In this document: positions 9,421-18,476 of the stretch, piece by piece
Numbering within the stretch: the first letter of the stretch is position 1
How the letters are laid out: every line of letters begins with the position of its first letter
Assembly (NCBI GenBank): GCA_050179115.1
Contig: JBFXFL010000003.1
Location: 56,340-120,339, forward strand
Reading direction: 5' to 3'
Origin: JAGPUQ01 sp050179115
GTDB taxonomy: Bacteria; Pseudomonadota; Gammaproteobacteria; Pseudomonadales; Porticoccaceae
DNA: 64,000 nt
The notes under the pieces: generated by a model
Database searches by the model: none
Told to the model about the DNA's origin: nothing
Seen by the model: only the letters and a program-made list of their open reading frames with translations
Program-made: the position numbers and the translations under genes

Positions 9421-10089
9421 CTACGGACCACCGGGACCATCGGTAGCGGAGGCGGCTGCCCCCTGCGGCGCGATGCGTTGCGGGGTACTGCTGTAACAGT
9501 CCAGTGCCAGGCCGAAGGGATTGCGCTCCGGGTCGATGTCCAGACGCACCACTTTCAGCGGATACCTCACCAGGGCGCGCTTGACCTGCTCGGCGCCGTG
9601 GTACTCGTCGGCCGTTATGTCCAGCGTGACGATCCAGTCGCGGTCGGACACCACGCGGACGCGCGCCGTCGGGTCGTCGCCGAAGCCGCGACCCGGAATC
9701 TCGTAGATGCCCCGCACGCGCTGACGCAGTTCGCCCGTGCTGCGGCGCTGCTCGTAGTCGCGCCGCAGGAAGATCTGACAGCCGGGTGTCAGGTAGGCCG
9801 ACAGCGCATGGATGTTGCGCGCGTAGTCGTCCTCGCCGTTCGTCGGCCAGCGGTTGAGCTGCTGGAAGACATAGAAGGTAAAGGCGTAGACCGACTCCGG
9901 CGGCACCTCCCACCACTTGCGCACGCTGCCCGAACGCAGGTCCGGCGGCACGTGGATGGTCAGATCGCGAGGCGCACTCCACCAGCCGAAGCCCAGCACC
10001 AGGGCGACGACGAATAGCGCACCGGCTCCTATGCGCAAGGTCTTGATGTGCGCCTGCAGGTGCGTGATTTCGTTCTTGAAGCGGCTCAT
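9421..10089 (-). CDS. ICE conjugation protein, PFL_4703 family (TIGR03746), VirB8/TraE-like
   Basis: 222 residues from the ATG at 10089, which overlaps the previous stop as ATGA. A single membrane segment (about 20-38) is followed by a periplasmic domain with aromatic-rich sequence (YAFTFYVFQQLNRWPTNGE), typical of the VirB8/TraE-like assembly factor of these systems. The longer in-frame reading upstream is out of step with the operon and is rejected. Confidence 0.93.
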   Translation of the reverse strand: MSRFKNEITHLQAHIKTLRIGAGALFVVALVLGFGWWSAPRDLTIHVPPDLRSGSVRKWWEVPPESVYAFTFYVFQQLNRWPTNGEDDYARNIHALSAYLTPGCQIFLRRDYEQRRSTGELRQRVRGIYEIPGRGFGDDPTARVRVVSDRDWIVTLDITADEYHGAEQVKRALVRYPLKVVRLDIDPERNPFGLALDCYSSTPQRIAPQGAAASATDGPGGP

Positions 10090-10484
10090 GGCGCACTCCT
10101 GCGCGTCGTCCAGTGGCCCGACCGCGTGACCAGCGACCTGCCGCCCGTATAGGGCGCGAAGGCGGGATGACGCAGCGCGACCCACCACTGAAGATGCCGG
10201 TACAACCAGGTATCGGGACGCCCCCGCTTGTGGCTTCGCAACGCGCCGCCGCACACGAACACGCCCATGCCAATGGCGGCCACGATCACGGTTGGGACCA
10301 TCGCGAGCGTGGACGCCAGCCACGCCAGCGGAATGGCCAGCACCAGGCCTACCGTGGCGGAGAGCCCTACGCAGACCCACAGTTCGTCGGCCGTCAGTCC
10401 GCGTACCACCACGGGCTGACGGTTCAGACGATGCGGCAAGAAAGCCACCGTGCCGTCGTGCAGGCTGTCCTGGCTCCCCGACAT
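10086..10484 (-). CDS. ICE conjugation inner-membrane protein (TIGR03750), TraL/VirB3-like
   Basis: 132 residues. A short N-terminal segment with FLPHRLNRQPVV precedes two adjacent hydrophobic helices (about 40-80) and a basic C-terminal tail. This is the form of small VirB3/TraL-like proteins that pair with the VirB4/TraC ATPase. It lies 13 bp after the TIGR03745 gene and is translationally coupled (ATGA) to PFL_4703. Confidence 0.9.
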   Translation of the reverse strand: MSGSQDSLHDGTVAFLPHRLNRQPVVVRGLTADELWVCVGLSATVGLVLAIPLAWLASTLAMVPTVIVAAIGMGVFVCGGALRSHKRGRPDTWLYRHLQWWVALRHPAFAPYTGGRSLVTRSGHWTTRRSAP

Positions 10485-10497
10485 CGCTCCGGCCTCC

Positions 10498-10866
10498 CTA
10501 GAGGACGCCGGTGGCTTCGGTGAGCAACCAGATACCCACGACCAGCAAGATCGCGCCGATTGCGACCGTCAAACCGAACTGGCCCCAGGTCTTGCGGCCG
10601 GTGTGAATCTCCGAATAGGTGCTGTAGGCGTGGTAGCAGACGCCGACGAACATCGAGGCGACCACGAGCAGCGCGACCAGCATCACGATGTCGTAACCGT
10701 AATTGCGCAGCGTCTCCATGATGCCGCTGCCGGTGCCTCGCGAAGGGTCTTCGAGGGTTGGCAGGCCCTGGGCCTGCACAATCGGCGACAGGCTCACCGA
10801 GATCAAGGCGACGGTGGGCAGGCTGATCAGGCGTGCAGAACGAGTGGAGACGGAACGGAAAGTCAT
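10498..10866 (-). CDS. ICE conjugation membrane protein (TIGR03745), pilin-region protein
   Basis: 122 residues with a cleavable-looking signal segment (about 15-33, ending IVQAQG) followed by two membrane helices (about 58-80 and 98-117) separated by a short charged loop. The two-helix pattern after signal removal resembles VirB2/TraA-type pilins, which agrees with its position just before the TraL/VirB3-like gene, but the pilin role is an inference. Confidence 0.9.
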   Translation of the reverse strand: MTFRSVSTRSARLISLPTVALISVSLSPIVQAQGLPTLEDPSRGTGSGIMETLRNYGYDIVMLVALLVVASMFVGVCYHAYSTYSEIHTGRKTWGQFGLTVAIGAILLVVGIWLLTEATGVL

Positions 10867-10884
10867 GGTGGTGTCCTCATTGCG

Positions 10885-11118
10885 TCAAGAGAGAAGGAAA
10901 AACGTCAGCACGACGTACATCGCGACGAAGCGCACCGCGACGCCGAGGAACTGGCGCTGGGAGATGCTGTTTTCGGCCCAGCCGACATAGGCTGTGCGCA
11001 GTGCCCAGACGCCCCACAGCAACAGCACGACGAACACGCCGCCGACCAGGACGACGGAAACATCTGAAGGGCCGAAACCGCTGTTGGCCTGAAAGGCGGT
11101 GACCTGATCGCCCGTCAT
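10885..11118 (-). CDS. ICE conjugation small membrane protein, PFL_4701 family (TIGR03758)
   Basis: 77 residues with two hydrophobic helices (about 20-41 and 57-77), almost entirely membrane-embedded. It matches the PFL_4701 family of small integral membrane proteins placed between RAQPRD and TIGR03745 in GI-type ICEs. Its ATG overlaps the RAQPRD stop (ATGA). It may be a second pilin-like or pilus-assembly subunit; the exact function is unknown. Confidence 0.9.
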   Translation of the reverse strand: MTGDQVTAFQANSGFGPSDVSVVLVGGVFVVLLLWGVWALRTAYVGWAENSISQRQFLGVAVRFVAMYVVLTFFLLS

Positions 11119-11465
11119 GGCGCGTCCTCCGCCTCTTGGCGGTAATCGCCGATCAGCGTTGTGGGGTCGCGCGGCTGTGCGCGCTGCGGCGTCAGGTAGT
11201 CGCGGATGCCGCTGCGGACACGCTCGATGTCCTCGCGCAGCCGCGCGTAGTCGAAGTGGTAGCGGGAGGCGTCCTGCTTCGGCAGGCGCTCGCTGTGCTC
11301 GGCCAGCCGGTCGAGCATGTCGAGCTGACGCACGAGCGCCGCGAGCTGCGCATGCTCGGAAGCGGTATCAGTGGCGAACGCGCTTTGCGTGACCAGCAGC
11401 AGGCAGGCCAGGGCTGGAGCCAGCGCGCGCCACCGGATGAATGCTGTGTTGGCCGTCGTGCCCAT
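11115..11465 (-). CDS. RAQPRD-family ICE protein
   Basis: 116 residues from the chosen ATG at 11465, with a signal peptide (about 10-31) and the diagnostic sequence RAQPRD near the C-terminus that names the family. The mature part is helical and charged, so a small periplasmic protein. An upstream ATG at 11528 would add 21 basic residues before the signal peptide and is less likely. Role in conjugation is unknown, but the gene is a marker of this ICE class. Confidence 0.92.
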   Translation of the reverse strand: MGTTANTAFIRWRALAPALACLLLVTQSAFATDTASEHAQLAALVRQLDMLDRLAEHSERLPKQDASRYHFDYARLREDIERVRSGIRDYLTPQRAQPRDPTTLIGDYRQEAEDAP

Positions 11466-11580
11466 CGCGCGATCCGAAAGTTGTATGGATGGCGTGATGC
11501 TGCGGCGAGAAGAGATGCGTTTCCGCAATCAATAAGAACGGCCGATCCACCGCATTTCTTGGGCGCACCGCACGCGAACG

Positions 11581-12330
11581 CTAGAGGTACTTCTTGAAGC
11601 TCCCGGCGGCCACGTCCACGGCCACGCCCAGCAGAACGGCGCTGGGCAGCAGGATCAAGATCGGACTCACGCTGATCGGCAACGCGAGGTAGACCGCCCA
11701 CGGCAGTACCACCAGGGGCATCAAGGCCGCCTTGGCGCGGTGATAGACGAAGCCGGATTCGCGCCCCGCGCCGAAGCGGCGGATGTCCCGGCGTACCAGG
11801 CCATCCACGAGACCCGTGAATGCCGCCATGAGGAACAGCGGCAGCATCAGGCACAGCACCAGCAGGCGCACGAGGAACACCAGCACCGTGTACGCCGCCG
11901 CGATCAGATAGCTTTCCAGGTAGACGTAGACTTGACTCAGGTAGTAGCGGAAATCCCTGGTCTGACCGTGGCTGCCGGCGCTGGCCTGCGCGGAGGCGTT
12001 CTGCACCCACTCCAGCAGCCCGGTCTTGAGGAAGATCCATTCATACGCCCACTCGACAACCCGATGGGCGGTGCGCCCCGGTTCCTGCACCACCACGCTG
12101 CGCGTGAAGTAGGTCGATAGCTGGTCCAGCTCGTAGGCCACCATGTCTTGCGCGTGGCGCCATCCCTGTTCCGGCCAGAACAGGTGCATGCCGATCCACT
12201 CGACCAGGATGCACAGCAGCAGCGACCCGCACAGCACGCCGAAGAAGCGAAACGGCAAGGTGACAAGGCTGGCGAGAAAACCTCTCTGGCGTACCTGTTG
12301 GCGTTGCGCCGCGACGGCTGGATCGCTCAT
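11581..12330 (-). CDS. ICE membrane protein, PFL_4697 family (TIGR03747)
   Basis: 249 residues from the ATG at 12330 (ATGA overlap with traD). Hydrophobic segments are visible near residues 28-46, 145-175 and 205-235, separated by a large soluble loop, which fits a multi-pass inner membrane protein. PFL_4697 family members follow traD in GI-type ICEs and probably assist the coupling protein. A longer frame start at 12549 lies inside traD and is rejected. Confidence 0.9.
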   Translation of the reverse strand: MSDPAVAAQRQQVRQRGFLASLVTLPFRFFGVLCGSLLLCILVEWIGMHLFWPEQGWRHAQDMVAYELDQLSTYFTRSVVVQEPGRTAHRVVEWAYEWIFLKTGLLEWVQNASAQASAGSHGQTRDFRYYLSQVYVYLESYLIAAAYTVLVFLVRLLVLCLMLPLFLMAAFTGLVDGLVRRDIRRFGAGRESGFVYHRAKAALMPLVVLPWAVYLALPISVSPILILLPSAVLLGVAVDVAAGSFKKYL

Positions 12331-14492
12331 GCCCTTCCATCCTCGGCAGTATCGGCGAAGGCCATTTGCTTGAAGTCGTCGAGCAGGTCTGCCGGCAGCG
12401 CCTCGTGCTGCAACGCCGGCAGGCCCTGGCTTTCCCACCAGTCGCCGGCATCGACATAGTGCTGACGCATGTAGCCGGCCAGCTCCTGCAAATCCTTGGG
12501 CATGGCCTCGTCGGCGTCGGGCGCAGGCAAGGGCATGCGGATCTTCCACAGGTTGCCGCCTTCGAGCAGTGCGAAGGCCTGCCCCTTCGGCAGATTGACC
12601 ACGTGCGCCGGTTCGATCAGCGGCACGCTGGTGGTGGTGATGCGGTCCTGCGTGTTGGACGTGAACGCGGTGTGCCCCTGGGGATCGGAGGTATCCGTCG
12701 CGCCACTGACGATCGAGGTGGTGTACACCTCGACCTTGGGCAACTGCCGGGTCAGCAGCTCGGCGGTGATTGTCTCCCGCACGCGCAACATGAACAGGTT
12801 GTTGAAGTTGCCGATGACCTGGCCGGCCTTGGCGCGGTTGCCGATGCGCGCCTCGATGTCGCTGAGTGTTTGCGTGTACGCCGTGACCTGCATACCGGCG
12901 CCGCCGCCCTTGTTCACCATGGGGATGAATTCATCGCCCATCAATTCGTTGAACTCGTCGGCATGCACGTTGATCGGCACCTTGGTGCCGGTCGAGGCGC
13001 CGGGCAGGCCATCGTCGATGCCGAACTTGTAGATGTGCCCGGCGACCGAAACCAAATCGCTGAACATCGAATTGCCCACGGCCGCCGCGACCTCGGCGTC
13101 CGAGAGCGCATCCAGGCCGACGTAGACCACCGCGCGTTTGCGGATGATCTGCAACCAATCGAAGATCGGTCGCGGATCATCGAGATCGGCATAGTTCGGC
13201 GCCAGCAGTTGCGCGATCTTGCCGGTGGTCAGCTTCTCCAGCAGCGGCAGCAGCGAGGCGACGATCTTGTCGAAGTATGTCCTGTCGTAACGCACCGCCG
13301 AGCGCAGGCCGTCGAGCACCGGGTCGTAGACGCGCACCTGCGACAGATACTGCTCGATGGCCACCACGCGCTTCTCCCGCCCGATCATGTGGCGGGGAAT
13401 GTTCTTGTCGTTCAGCCTGCCTTCGAGCTGGACGATGGTCTCCCAGGCTTTCGGTTCGGCCTTGGCGAAAAAGTGCTGCGCGTATTCGATGAACAACGCA
13501 TCGATGTTGACGACGTGGCGCTGGATCAGCAGGTAGTCCGGGCGTCGTCCCAATTCCACCAGGGCACGCGCGATGATGTTCACGAAACGCCAGGCAAATT
13601 CGCGAAACGCTGCGCTGTTGCCTTCGCCGGAGAGCTGGCCGGCGATGCGCGTGGCGACCTCCGAAATTCGTCCGAAGCGGCCCACCGCGTTGTAGCGCGC
13701 GGAGATGTCCGGCCAGCCGAGATGAAAGCAATAGAACTCCCCTGCGCGTCCGGCGCGCTGGGCCTCCACGTACATCCTTTTCAACAGGTCCGCATCGCCT
13801 TTCGGATCGAAGACGATCACGACCTCGTGCTCACCATTGCCCTTGCGGCGGATGTCCTGGGTGATGAACAGTTCGGCCAGCCGGGTTTTGCCGACACGGG
13901 TGGTGCCGAGCACCAGCGTGTGGCCGACACGCTCGCCCAGCGGCAGCGACACATCGACCTCGTGCGGTTCGATGCCGTGCAACCGTGGCAGGCCGCCGAC
14001 CGGCGGCAGTGGCCGCACCGGGTTCAAGGGGTTGTCCCACGCCGTCACGCGGGTCAGCAGAGGCAGCGGGAAAGGCGCGAACTCCAATCGCTCCTCCAGC
14101 CGGCGCACGGATCGGTAGAGCGGTGTCAGCTCGACGTAGTGGCGAAACTCCGGCCGGTATGTCTGCATCAACCTGTGGGTGTGGCGCTGATCCCAGCGAA
14201 AACCCCGGCCCACGAACAGACGATGCTGGCTCACCGGCACGTCGCGGCTGGCCATCACGTAGCGCGGCATGCGGCGGATGTTGCGGCGATAGCGCAGAAT
14301 CGCCCAGGCTTCGTAGAAGCGGATGGTGCCGAAGGTCAGAAAGGCCAGCGCACCGGCCAGGCCCACCAGCGGGCTCAGTGCCAGCGACCAGGGGGCGGCG
14401 AGGCAGAGAACGGCGGCGCCGAGGCAGACCGCGACGGTGTAAAGCTCGACCGCCGGACGCAGCAGGACTTCCACCGAATGCGGCTGGGCCAT
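12327..14492 (-). CDS. traD: Conjugative coupling protein TraD (TIGR03754, TOL/ICE type)
   Basis: 721 residues. Two membrane helices near the N-terminus (about 17-57) anchor the protein; Walker A (GTTRVGKTRLAE) lies near residue 198 and a FDPKGDAD segment about 28 residues later, characteristic of FtsK/TraD-type DNA pumps. It links the relaxosome to the secretion channel and drives DNA export. It starts just after PFL_4695 and overlaps PFL_4697 by ATGA. The frame is intact. Confidence 0.96.
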   Translation of the reverse strand: MAQPHSVEVLLRPAVELYTVAVCLGAAVLCLAAPWSLALSPLVGLAGALAFLTFGTIRFYEAWAILRYRRNIRRMPRYVMASRDVPVSQHRLFVGRGFRWDQRHTHRLMQTYRPEFRHYVELTPLYRSVRRLEERLEFAPFPLPLLTRVTAWDNPLNPVRPLPPVGGLPRLHGIEPHEVDVSLPLGERVGHTLVLGTTRVGKTRLAELFITQDIRRKGNGEHEVVIVFDPKGDADLLKRMYVEAQRAGRAGEFYCFHLGWPDISARYNAVGRFGRISEVATRIAGQLSGEGNSAAFREFAWRFVNIIARALVELGRRPDYLLIQRHVVNIDALFIEYAQHFFAKAEPKAWETIVQLEGRLNDKNIPRHMIGREKRVVAIEQYLSQVRVYDPVLDGLRSAVRYDRTYFDKIVASLLPLLEKLTTGKIAQLLAPNYADLDDPRPIFDWLQIIRKRAVVYVGLDALSDAEVAAAVGNSMFSDLVSVAGHIYKFGIDDGLPGASTGTKVPINVHADEFNELMGDEFIPMVNKGGGAGMQVTAYTQTLSDIEARIGNRAKAGQVIGNFNNLFMLRVRETITAELLTRQLPKVEVYTTSIVSGATDTSDPQGHTAFTSNTQDRITTTSVPLIEPAHVVNLPKGQAFALLEGGNLWKIRMPLPAPDADEAMPKDLQELAGYMRQHYVDAGDWWESQGLPALQHEALPADLLDDFKQMAFADTAEDGRA

Positions 14493-14493
14493 A

Positions 14494-15027
14494 TCACTGC
14501 TCGATTCCCGTGGCGGTGATGAGCACGGGGTAGTGGCGGATGCCGAGTCGTCGGGCCAGGTCGTCGGCGGAGACCGGGGACAGGATCAGTTCCGGTGCCA
14601 GGCGTCGCAGGGCATCCAGCGTGGCCTGGGACTTGACGTTGACCACGAGGCCGACCGCGCCCAGTTTGCGCAAGACTTCTACGCGCTGGCGCAGCCAGGC
14701 GCGTGAGCGTTTGTCATCACCGACGAGGAACAGCGGGCGCAGCCCCGGCACCTCGATCACCCGACGCTCCACCGTGCCCGGCGTCAGCAGCGTCGAACGC
14801 ACTGGCAGCATGTCGGCCTCGCTGTGGCGTTCCGCCGGCGGCGGCACCTCGATATGCGGTGGCGGTAGTGCCTGGCGAGGGTTTCGGGGCTGGAGGTCCA
14901 GCGCCTGGTAGTAGGGCAAGGCGGACGCGCCGCCCCGATCCTCGACGACGACAAGGGTCTGGTCGGCGGCATGGGCAGTGAGAGCCAGCAGACCCAGCAG
15001 AGGCAGTACGCACAGGCGGATGTTCAT
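14494..15027 (-). CDS. ICE protein, PFL_4695 family (TIGR03765)
   Basis: 177 residues with a signal peptide (about 1-20, ending THA-AD region) and a compact mature domain ending VLITATGIEQ. This matches the PFL_4695 family of secreted ICE proteins encoded immediately before traD. It overlaps the transglycosylase gene by ATGA. The function is unknown; secretion and gene order suggest a cell-envelope role in mating. Confidence 0.9.
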   Translation of the reverse strand: MNIRLCVLPLLGLLALTAHAADQTLVVVEDRGGASALPYYQALDLQPRNPRQALPPPHIEVPPPAERHSEADMLPVRSTLLTPGTVERRVIEVPGLRPLFLVGDDKRSRAWLRQRVEVLRKLGAVGLVVNVKSQATLDALRRLAPELILSPVSADDLARRLGIRHYPVLITATGIEQ

Positions 15028-15608
15028 GGTCGATGACTCCTCGATGCTATGGATGGAACCGGGCTGCCCTGCACACGCGCCAGATGTTTTTGAACGCTGT
15101 GGCGGTAGCGGGCTGCCGGTGCGCCACCGGCGGGGCGGTGATAGCGGCCGATGGCGAGCAGCCAGTCATCGCCGGGCCTGTGATGTTCGCGCAGGATCGC
15201 GGCGGCGACCGCGAGATTCCGGTATGGGTCCAGCAGTTCGCAGGGGTGATCGAAACGATGCGCCTGGTAGCCGACGTTGATCTGCCCCAGACCAACGTCG
15301 ATGCGCGTCGCCGGCACCTCCCGCAGCGCGCGCCGGAGGTTCGCGCAGGCGGCCTCGCGGGTCTGGAACCGGCGTGCCTGGCCGGCGACATTCAAGGTCC
15401 AGGGCCACGGAGTTCGCCGTCCACGCAGCGCGATGCCGCTTTCCTGCAAGGCCACGGCGTACAGCACCGCCGAGGGAATGCCGGCGTCGTGCGCGGCCAA
15501 TTGATAGGCCGGCGGCGGAATCTCCCGCGCCTGGGCGGGCGCGGTCCAGGCGGTGAGACAGAGCAGGCACAGGACGCCTGCCCGGCAAAGGCTCACTGAC
15601 GCAGCCAT
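15024..15608 (-). CDS. Lytic transglycosylase (SLT domain) of the conjugation system
   Basis: 194 residues from the ATG at 15608, which overlaps the PFL_4693 gene by 16 bp. A signal peptide (about 8-27, ending AQA) precedes an SLT-type domain with catalytic Glu56 in VALQESGIAL and later VGLGQINVGY. VirB1-like enzymes of this sort cut peptidoglycan locally to let the secretion channel pass. The longer upstream frame lacks a signal peptide at its start. Confidence 0.92.
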   Translation of the reverse strand: MAASVSLCRAGVLCLLCLTAWTAPAQAREIPPPAYQLAAHDAGIPSAVLYAVALQESGIALRGRRTPWPWTLNVAGQARRFQTREAACANLRRALREVPATRIDVGLGQINVGYQAHRFDHPCELLDPYRNLAVAAAILREHHRPGDDWLLAIGRYHRPAGGAPAARYRHSVQKHLARVQGSPVPSIASRSHRP

Positions 15609-16324
15609 TGCCCGTTGACCTCGCGCACGACGGCCGGCAGCTCGCCCGGCACACCGATCGATAGCCACCGGCCGGCGTCGTGATTCAGGGTGATGGTCCG
15701 TGCGCGCACCTTGGCCGGCTCGATGCCCGCCTTGGCCGCCCATTGCCGGATGCGCGCATCGTCCTGGCGGCTGCCGACCATGTAGAGATCAAAGGCCGTG
15801 CCTGCTGTCTGCAATTGCCGCACGCGCTGTTCGCAGGGCGGGCAGTCGTCCTTGACGAAGACCGCCAGCCGGCCCAGGGCGCCGGACGTGGGGGGAATGG
15901 CACCGGCATCGGTCAGGACGACGGGCTGAAGCGTGGGATGGAGCCGCTTCCAGGCATCGTCATAGGCACGCTGGTACGCCAGCAGCTTCTCGACGCGGCG
16001 GGCCTCGGCCTGCACTTGAAGCTCCGCGTAGCGGCGGCGTTCCTCGTCCGTGCGCGCTTCGATGCCTAGGGCGGTGAAGGGATCGAGGCCCGGCGAGTAC
16101 ACGCCCAGCGGCCCCTGCATCAACTGCCGGTAGCGCGCCCACTCTTCGGTTTGCAGTCCCCAATCCCGCGCCAGGCGTTCGTCGAGATCGGCGTCGATGG
16201 CGGCCCTGTCCCGGCTCTGGACGATGCGGGAGTCGGCGGCGGGCGCATTCTGCGCGACGGCGACCGCCGAAGTCATCGAAGTGACGGCGAACGCCAGAAC
16301 GAAACGAACGAACCACGGCTTCAC
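15593..16324 (-). CDS. ICE protein, PFL_4693 family (TIGR03759), with CPPC thioredoxin-like segment
   Basis: 243 residues with a signal peptide (about 1-25). The central helical part includes EEWARYRQLMQGPLG, the family signature. The C-terminal third is thioredoxin-like with CPPC at residues 161-164. TIGR03759 proteins occur in this operon position in GI-type ICEs. The CPPC pair suggests a second periplasmic thiol-active protein besides the DsbA-like one, but this is inference. Confidence 0.9.
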   Translation of the reverse strand: MKPWFVRFVLAFAVTSMTSAVAVAQNAPAADSRIVQSRDRAAIDADLDERLARDWGLQTEEWARYRQLMQGPLGVYSPGLDPFTALGIEARTDEERRRYAELQVQAEARRVEKLLAYQRAYDDAWKRLHPTLQPVVLTDAGAIPPTSGALGRLAVFVKDDCPPCEQRVRQLQTAGTAFDLYMVGSRQDDARIRQWAAKAGIEPAKVRARTITLNHDAGRWLSIGVPGELPAVVREVNGQWLRQ

Positions 16325-16333
16325 GAAGACCTC

Positions 16334-16993
16334 CTACTGCACGCTCAAACGCCGCGCCTGCCCGTTGAACAGAAAGGTCGCGGTCCGCCCTTCGAGGGAT
16401 TCGAGCCGCCAACCGCTCTCGGTCTCGCCGAGACGCAGCACGCGGACTGCCGCGAGCGAGCGGGAATCGGCGGGCGCGATGGACAGGAAACGCTCGCCGG
16501 CACGCAGTTCGATGTCGAGCAGCCGGAATGGCGGTTCGACGGTCGCGGGCCGTGCGGCCCCGGCCGGGGGCGGACGACGTGCCGGCGCGGCAGCGGGTGG
16601 CGGCGGCTGGCGGATTTCCTTCAAGCGCGCTTCGAGTTGATCGAGGCGGGTTTGCAGGTGCGCGATGTCGGTCGTGGCAGGCGGTTCGGTGTCCGCCTGT
16701 TCGAGCCGGGCGAGCCGTTCCTCCAGCGCCTGGCGAACCGTGTCGAGGCTGGCCTGGGTCAGCGGTTCCAGCTCGTGCCCGGTGCTGTCCGTCAGCAGTT
16801 CCAGTTCGGTGAGGCGGCTATCGAGCAGCGCGACCTCAATGGCCGGCGCGCTGGCTCGCGCGTCCTCGGCCAGGCGGGACAGGGACACGTGATTGACGAC
16901 GACAGCCGCGCTGACCAGCAGCAGCCAGGTCGCTGCGGCGACTTGCAGCAGGCGGGTGCGGGAAGTCGGATGGAAATCGGGAGGCAGGGTCAT
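16334..16993 (-). CDS. ICE membrane-anchored coiled-coil protein, unknown function
   Basis: 219 residues from the ATG at 16993 (ATGA overlap with the PilL-like gene). One membrane helix (about 17-36) is followed by heptad-rich helices (about 40-115), a Pro/Ala-rich linker, and a small C-terminal beta domain ending LFNGQARRLSVQ. I recognise it only as the conserved gene between pilL and PFL_4693 in these ICEs. The form suggests a periplasmic scaffold anchored in the inner membrane. Confidence 0.8.
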   Translation of the reverse strand: MTLPPDFHPTSRTRLLQVAAATWLLLVSAAVVVNHVSLSRLAEDARASAPAIEVALLDSRLTELELLTDSTGHELEPLTQASLDTVRQALEERLARLEQADTEPPATTDIAHLQTRLDQLEARLKEIRQPPPPAAAPARRPPPAGAARPATVEPPFRLLDIELRAGERFLSIAPADSRSLAAVRVLRLGETESGWRLESLEGRTATFLFNGQARRLSVQ

Positions 16994-17505
16994 GGCAACG
17001 GCTCCTGTTCCTGGGTGAAGCACACGCGCCGCGCCACGTCATCGACGTGAAGCTCCCAGGCCGGCCCCGCCAGTGTCAGGAGAGCGTCGCGCAGAAACAG
17101 CGGCCCAAGCCGCAGGTGCGCCGCCGGCAAGGGAAGGTCATGGAGCACTGCGGCGTCGGCGCCGGCTTCGCAAAGGGTGTAGCCGGAGCGCAGCAGCACG
17201 TAGCGCAGGGCCTCGCCGACCGTCGCGGGCAGGGTTGCGGGCATCGATACGTCGATGACTTGCAGCAGCAGGTCTTGCTGGGCGGCCTCTGGGACCAGTT
17301 CCACCAACGTGTAGCGACCATAGCGGACGACTGGAATCAGTTCGGACGCAGATTTGTCGGCACTACTCCCGAAGGTTTCTGTTTGTCCATGGGCGTGGGA
17401 CGGTGCCTTGGTGGTGCAGCCAGATGCCAACACCAGTATGGCTGAGATGAGACCGATAGTGCCCAGTCGGCGGGCAATGGGATGGAAAGGACGAAATCGC
17501 TGCAT
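16990..17505 (-). CDS. PilL-like ICE lipoprotein (TIGR03748)
   Basis: 171 residues from the ATG at 17505, with a lipobox (VLASGC) near residue 30. The mature domain contains VVRYGRYTLVELVPEAAQ and VGEALRYVLLRSGYTLC, a secretin N-domain-like pattern typical of the PilL N-terminal family in PFGI-1 elements. An upstream in-frame ATG at 17544 adds 13 basic residues. It heads the conjugation operon, so the promoter should lie in 17506-17606, between it and the CapP gene; I could not pick a convincing box. Confidence 0.85.
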   Translation of the reverse strand: MQRFRPFHPIARRLGTIGLISAILVLASGCTTKAPSHAHGQTETFGSSADKSASELIPVVRYGRYTLVELVPEAAQQDLLLQVIDVSMPATLPATVGEALRYVLLRSGYTLCEAGADAAVLHDLPLPAAHLRLGPLFLRDALLTLAGPAWELHVDDVARRVCFTQEQEPLP

Positions 17506-17606
17506 CTCTCGGCTCCGGTGGCGAAACCGATACCTTGGACGCACGATACTTCGAGCGCAGCAAAGAAAGGGAGCTGGCGCTAGACCATATTCATTTTAGC
17601 GATTCG

Positions 17607-18476
17607 TTATTCTTCGTCGCTGTCACGCGGTCGCCAAACCTCGGCTGATCGAGGCAGGCACAAAAGACTCAATGTAGCATCGTACTGTGCTGCGTGTATC
17701 TTCATCTCACGCAGTGGAGTCTGCGGATCGGCGTATGGAAACCAGATAGTTGCGGGGAGCTTAGTGCCTTGTCGATCATGCAGAACTTCCTGGTTAGCGG
17801 CCAAGGAGCCCTCTGGCAGAGGAATGACATTGCCGCGAGTTCGGAAGAATGCGCCTGCTCGTGCTGCGGATTGGCTCGACCAAGCCCAATTGATGAAGCC
17901 ATCGTTGGACATCACCAGAACAGCTTTTTCATCGGTGTATTGCAACCACTTCAAGATTGCCGCCGTCAGCGACACGCCGTAGCGCTCTGCGCAAGCGCTG
18001 AGAATGTCCATGTCGACGTCCGTGGTGACCTGTTTGCGGTAGTCGTCTAGAGGCATCAGCAGGTACGAGGCAAACAGGTCGGCCTGAGCCTCGATGTCGC
18101 GATCATCCTGGGACCAGTTCAGCATGTCGGCATCACTGCATTGGAAGGAATCTCTCTTCATCCGATGCAGTATGTAGTGTCCTAGTTCGTGAGCTTGCGT
18201 AAAGCGCACGCGCCCTGGCGAGGTCACTGCATCGTTGTAGAGGAGTAGCCATTCCTTTCGGCCTTCTCCTGGGAATAAGGCCCCATCGAAACCCTTAATA
18301 GCCGCCGCTTGGACCGTCGTGATCGGATCTGGCCAGTTGAAGATGTGGGCGCACTCTAGTGCTAACTGAGGTACATCCACAGGAAACCGGTCTATGCCAT
18401 GAGCGAGACTGACGGCCTCGACCACTCTGACGAGGCGGTTGGCTGCACGCTGAGGTGTCCAGACGCCGTCCGTCAT
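17607..18476 (-). CDS. capP: CapP-like ImmA/IrrE metallopeptidase, CBASS regulator
   Basis: 289 residues. The zinc peptidase motif HELGH is at 96-100 and a third ligand Glu129 follows in DIEAQAD, as in ImmA/IrrE peptidases. Cys113 lies between them; published CapP work describes a cysteine-switch residue in this region (from memory). CapP cleaves the repressor CapH when DNA damage yields ssDNA, switching on CBASS. The start overlaps capH by ATGA and the pair is divergent from a type III CBASS operon, exactly the known CapH/CapP layout. The C-terminal half beyond about 170 is a second domain I do not recognise. Confidence 0.88.
   Translation of the reverse strand: MTDGVWTPQRAANRLVRVVEAVSLAHGIDRFPVDVPQLALECAHIFNWPDPITTVQAAAIKGFDGALFPGEGRKEWLLLYNDAVTSPGRVRFTQAHELGHYILHRMKRDSFQCSDADMLNWSQDDRDIEAQADLFASYLLMPLDDYRKQVTTDVDMDILSACAERYGVSLTAAILKWLQYTDEKAVLVMSNDGFINWAWSSQSAARAGAFFRTRGNVIPLPEGSLAANQEVLHDRQGTKLPATIWFPYADPQTPLREMKIHAAQYDATLSLLCLPRSAEVWRPRDSDEE

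Noticed and set aside
12366..14519. 717-codon plus-strand reading frame antisense to traD
   Set aside because: It mirrors the well-supported traD frame and is a GC-rich shadow; no family resemblance and Gln/His/Asp-rich composition typical of antisense frames.
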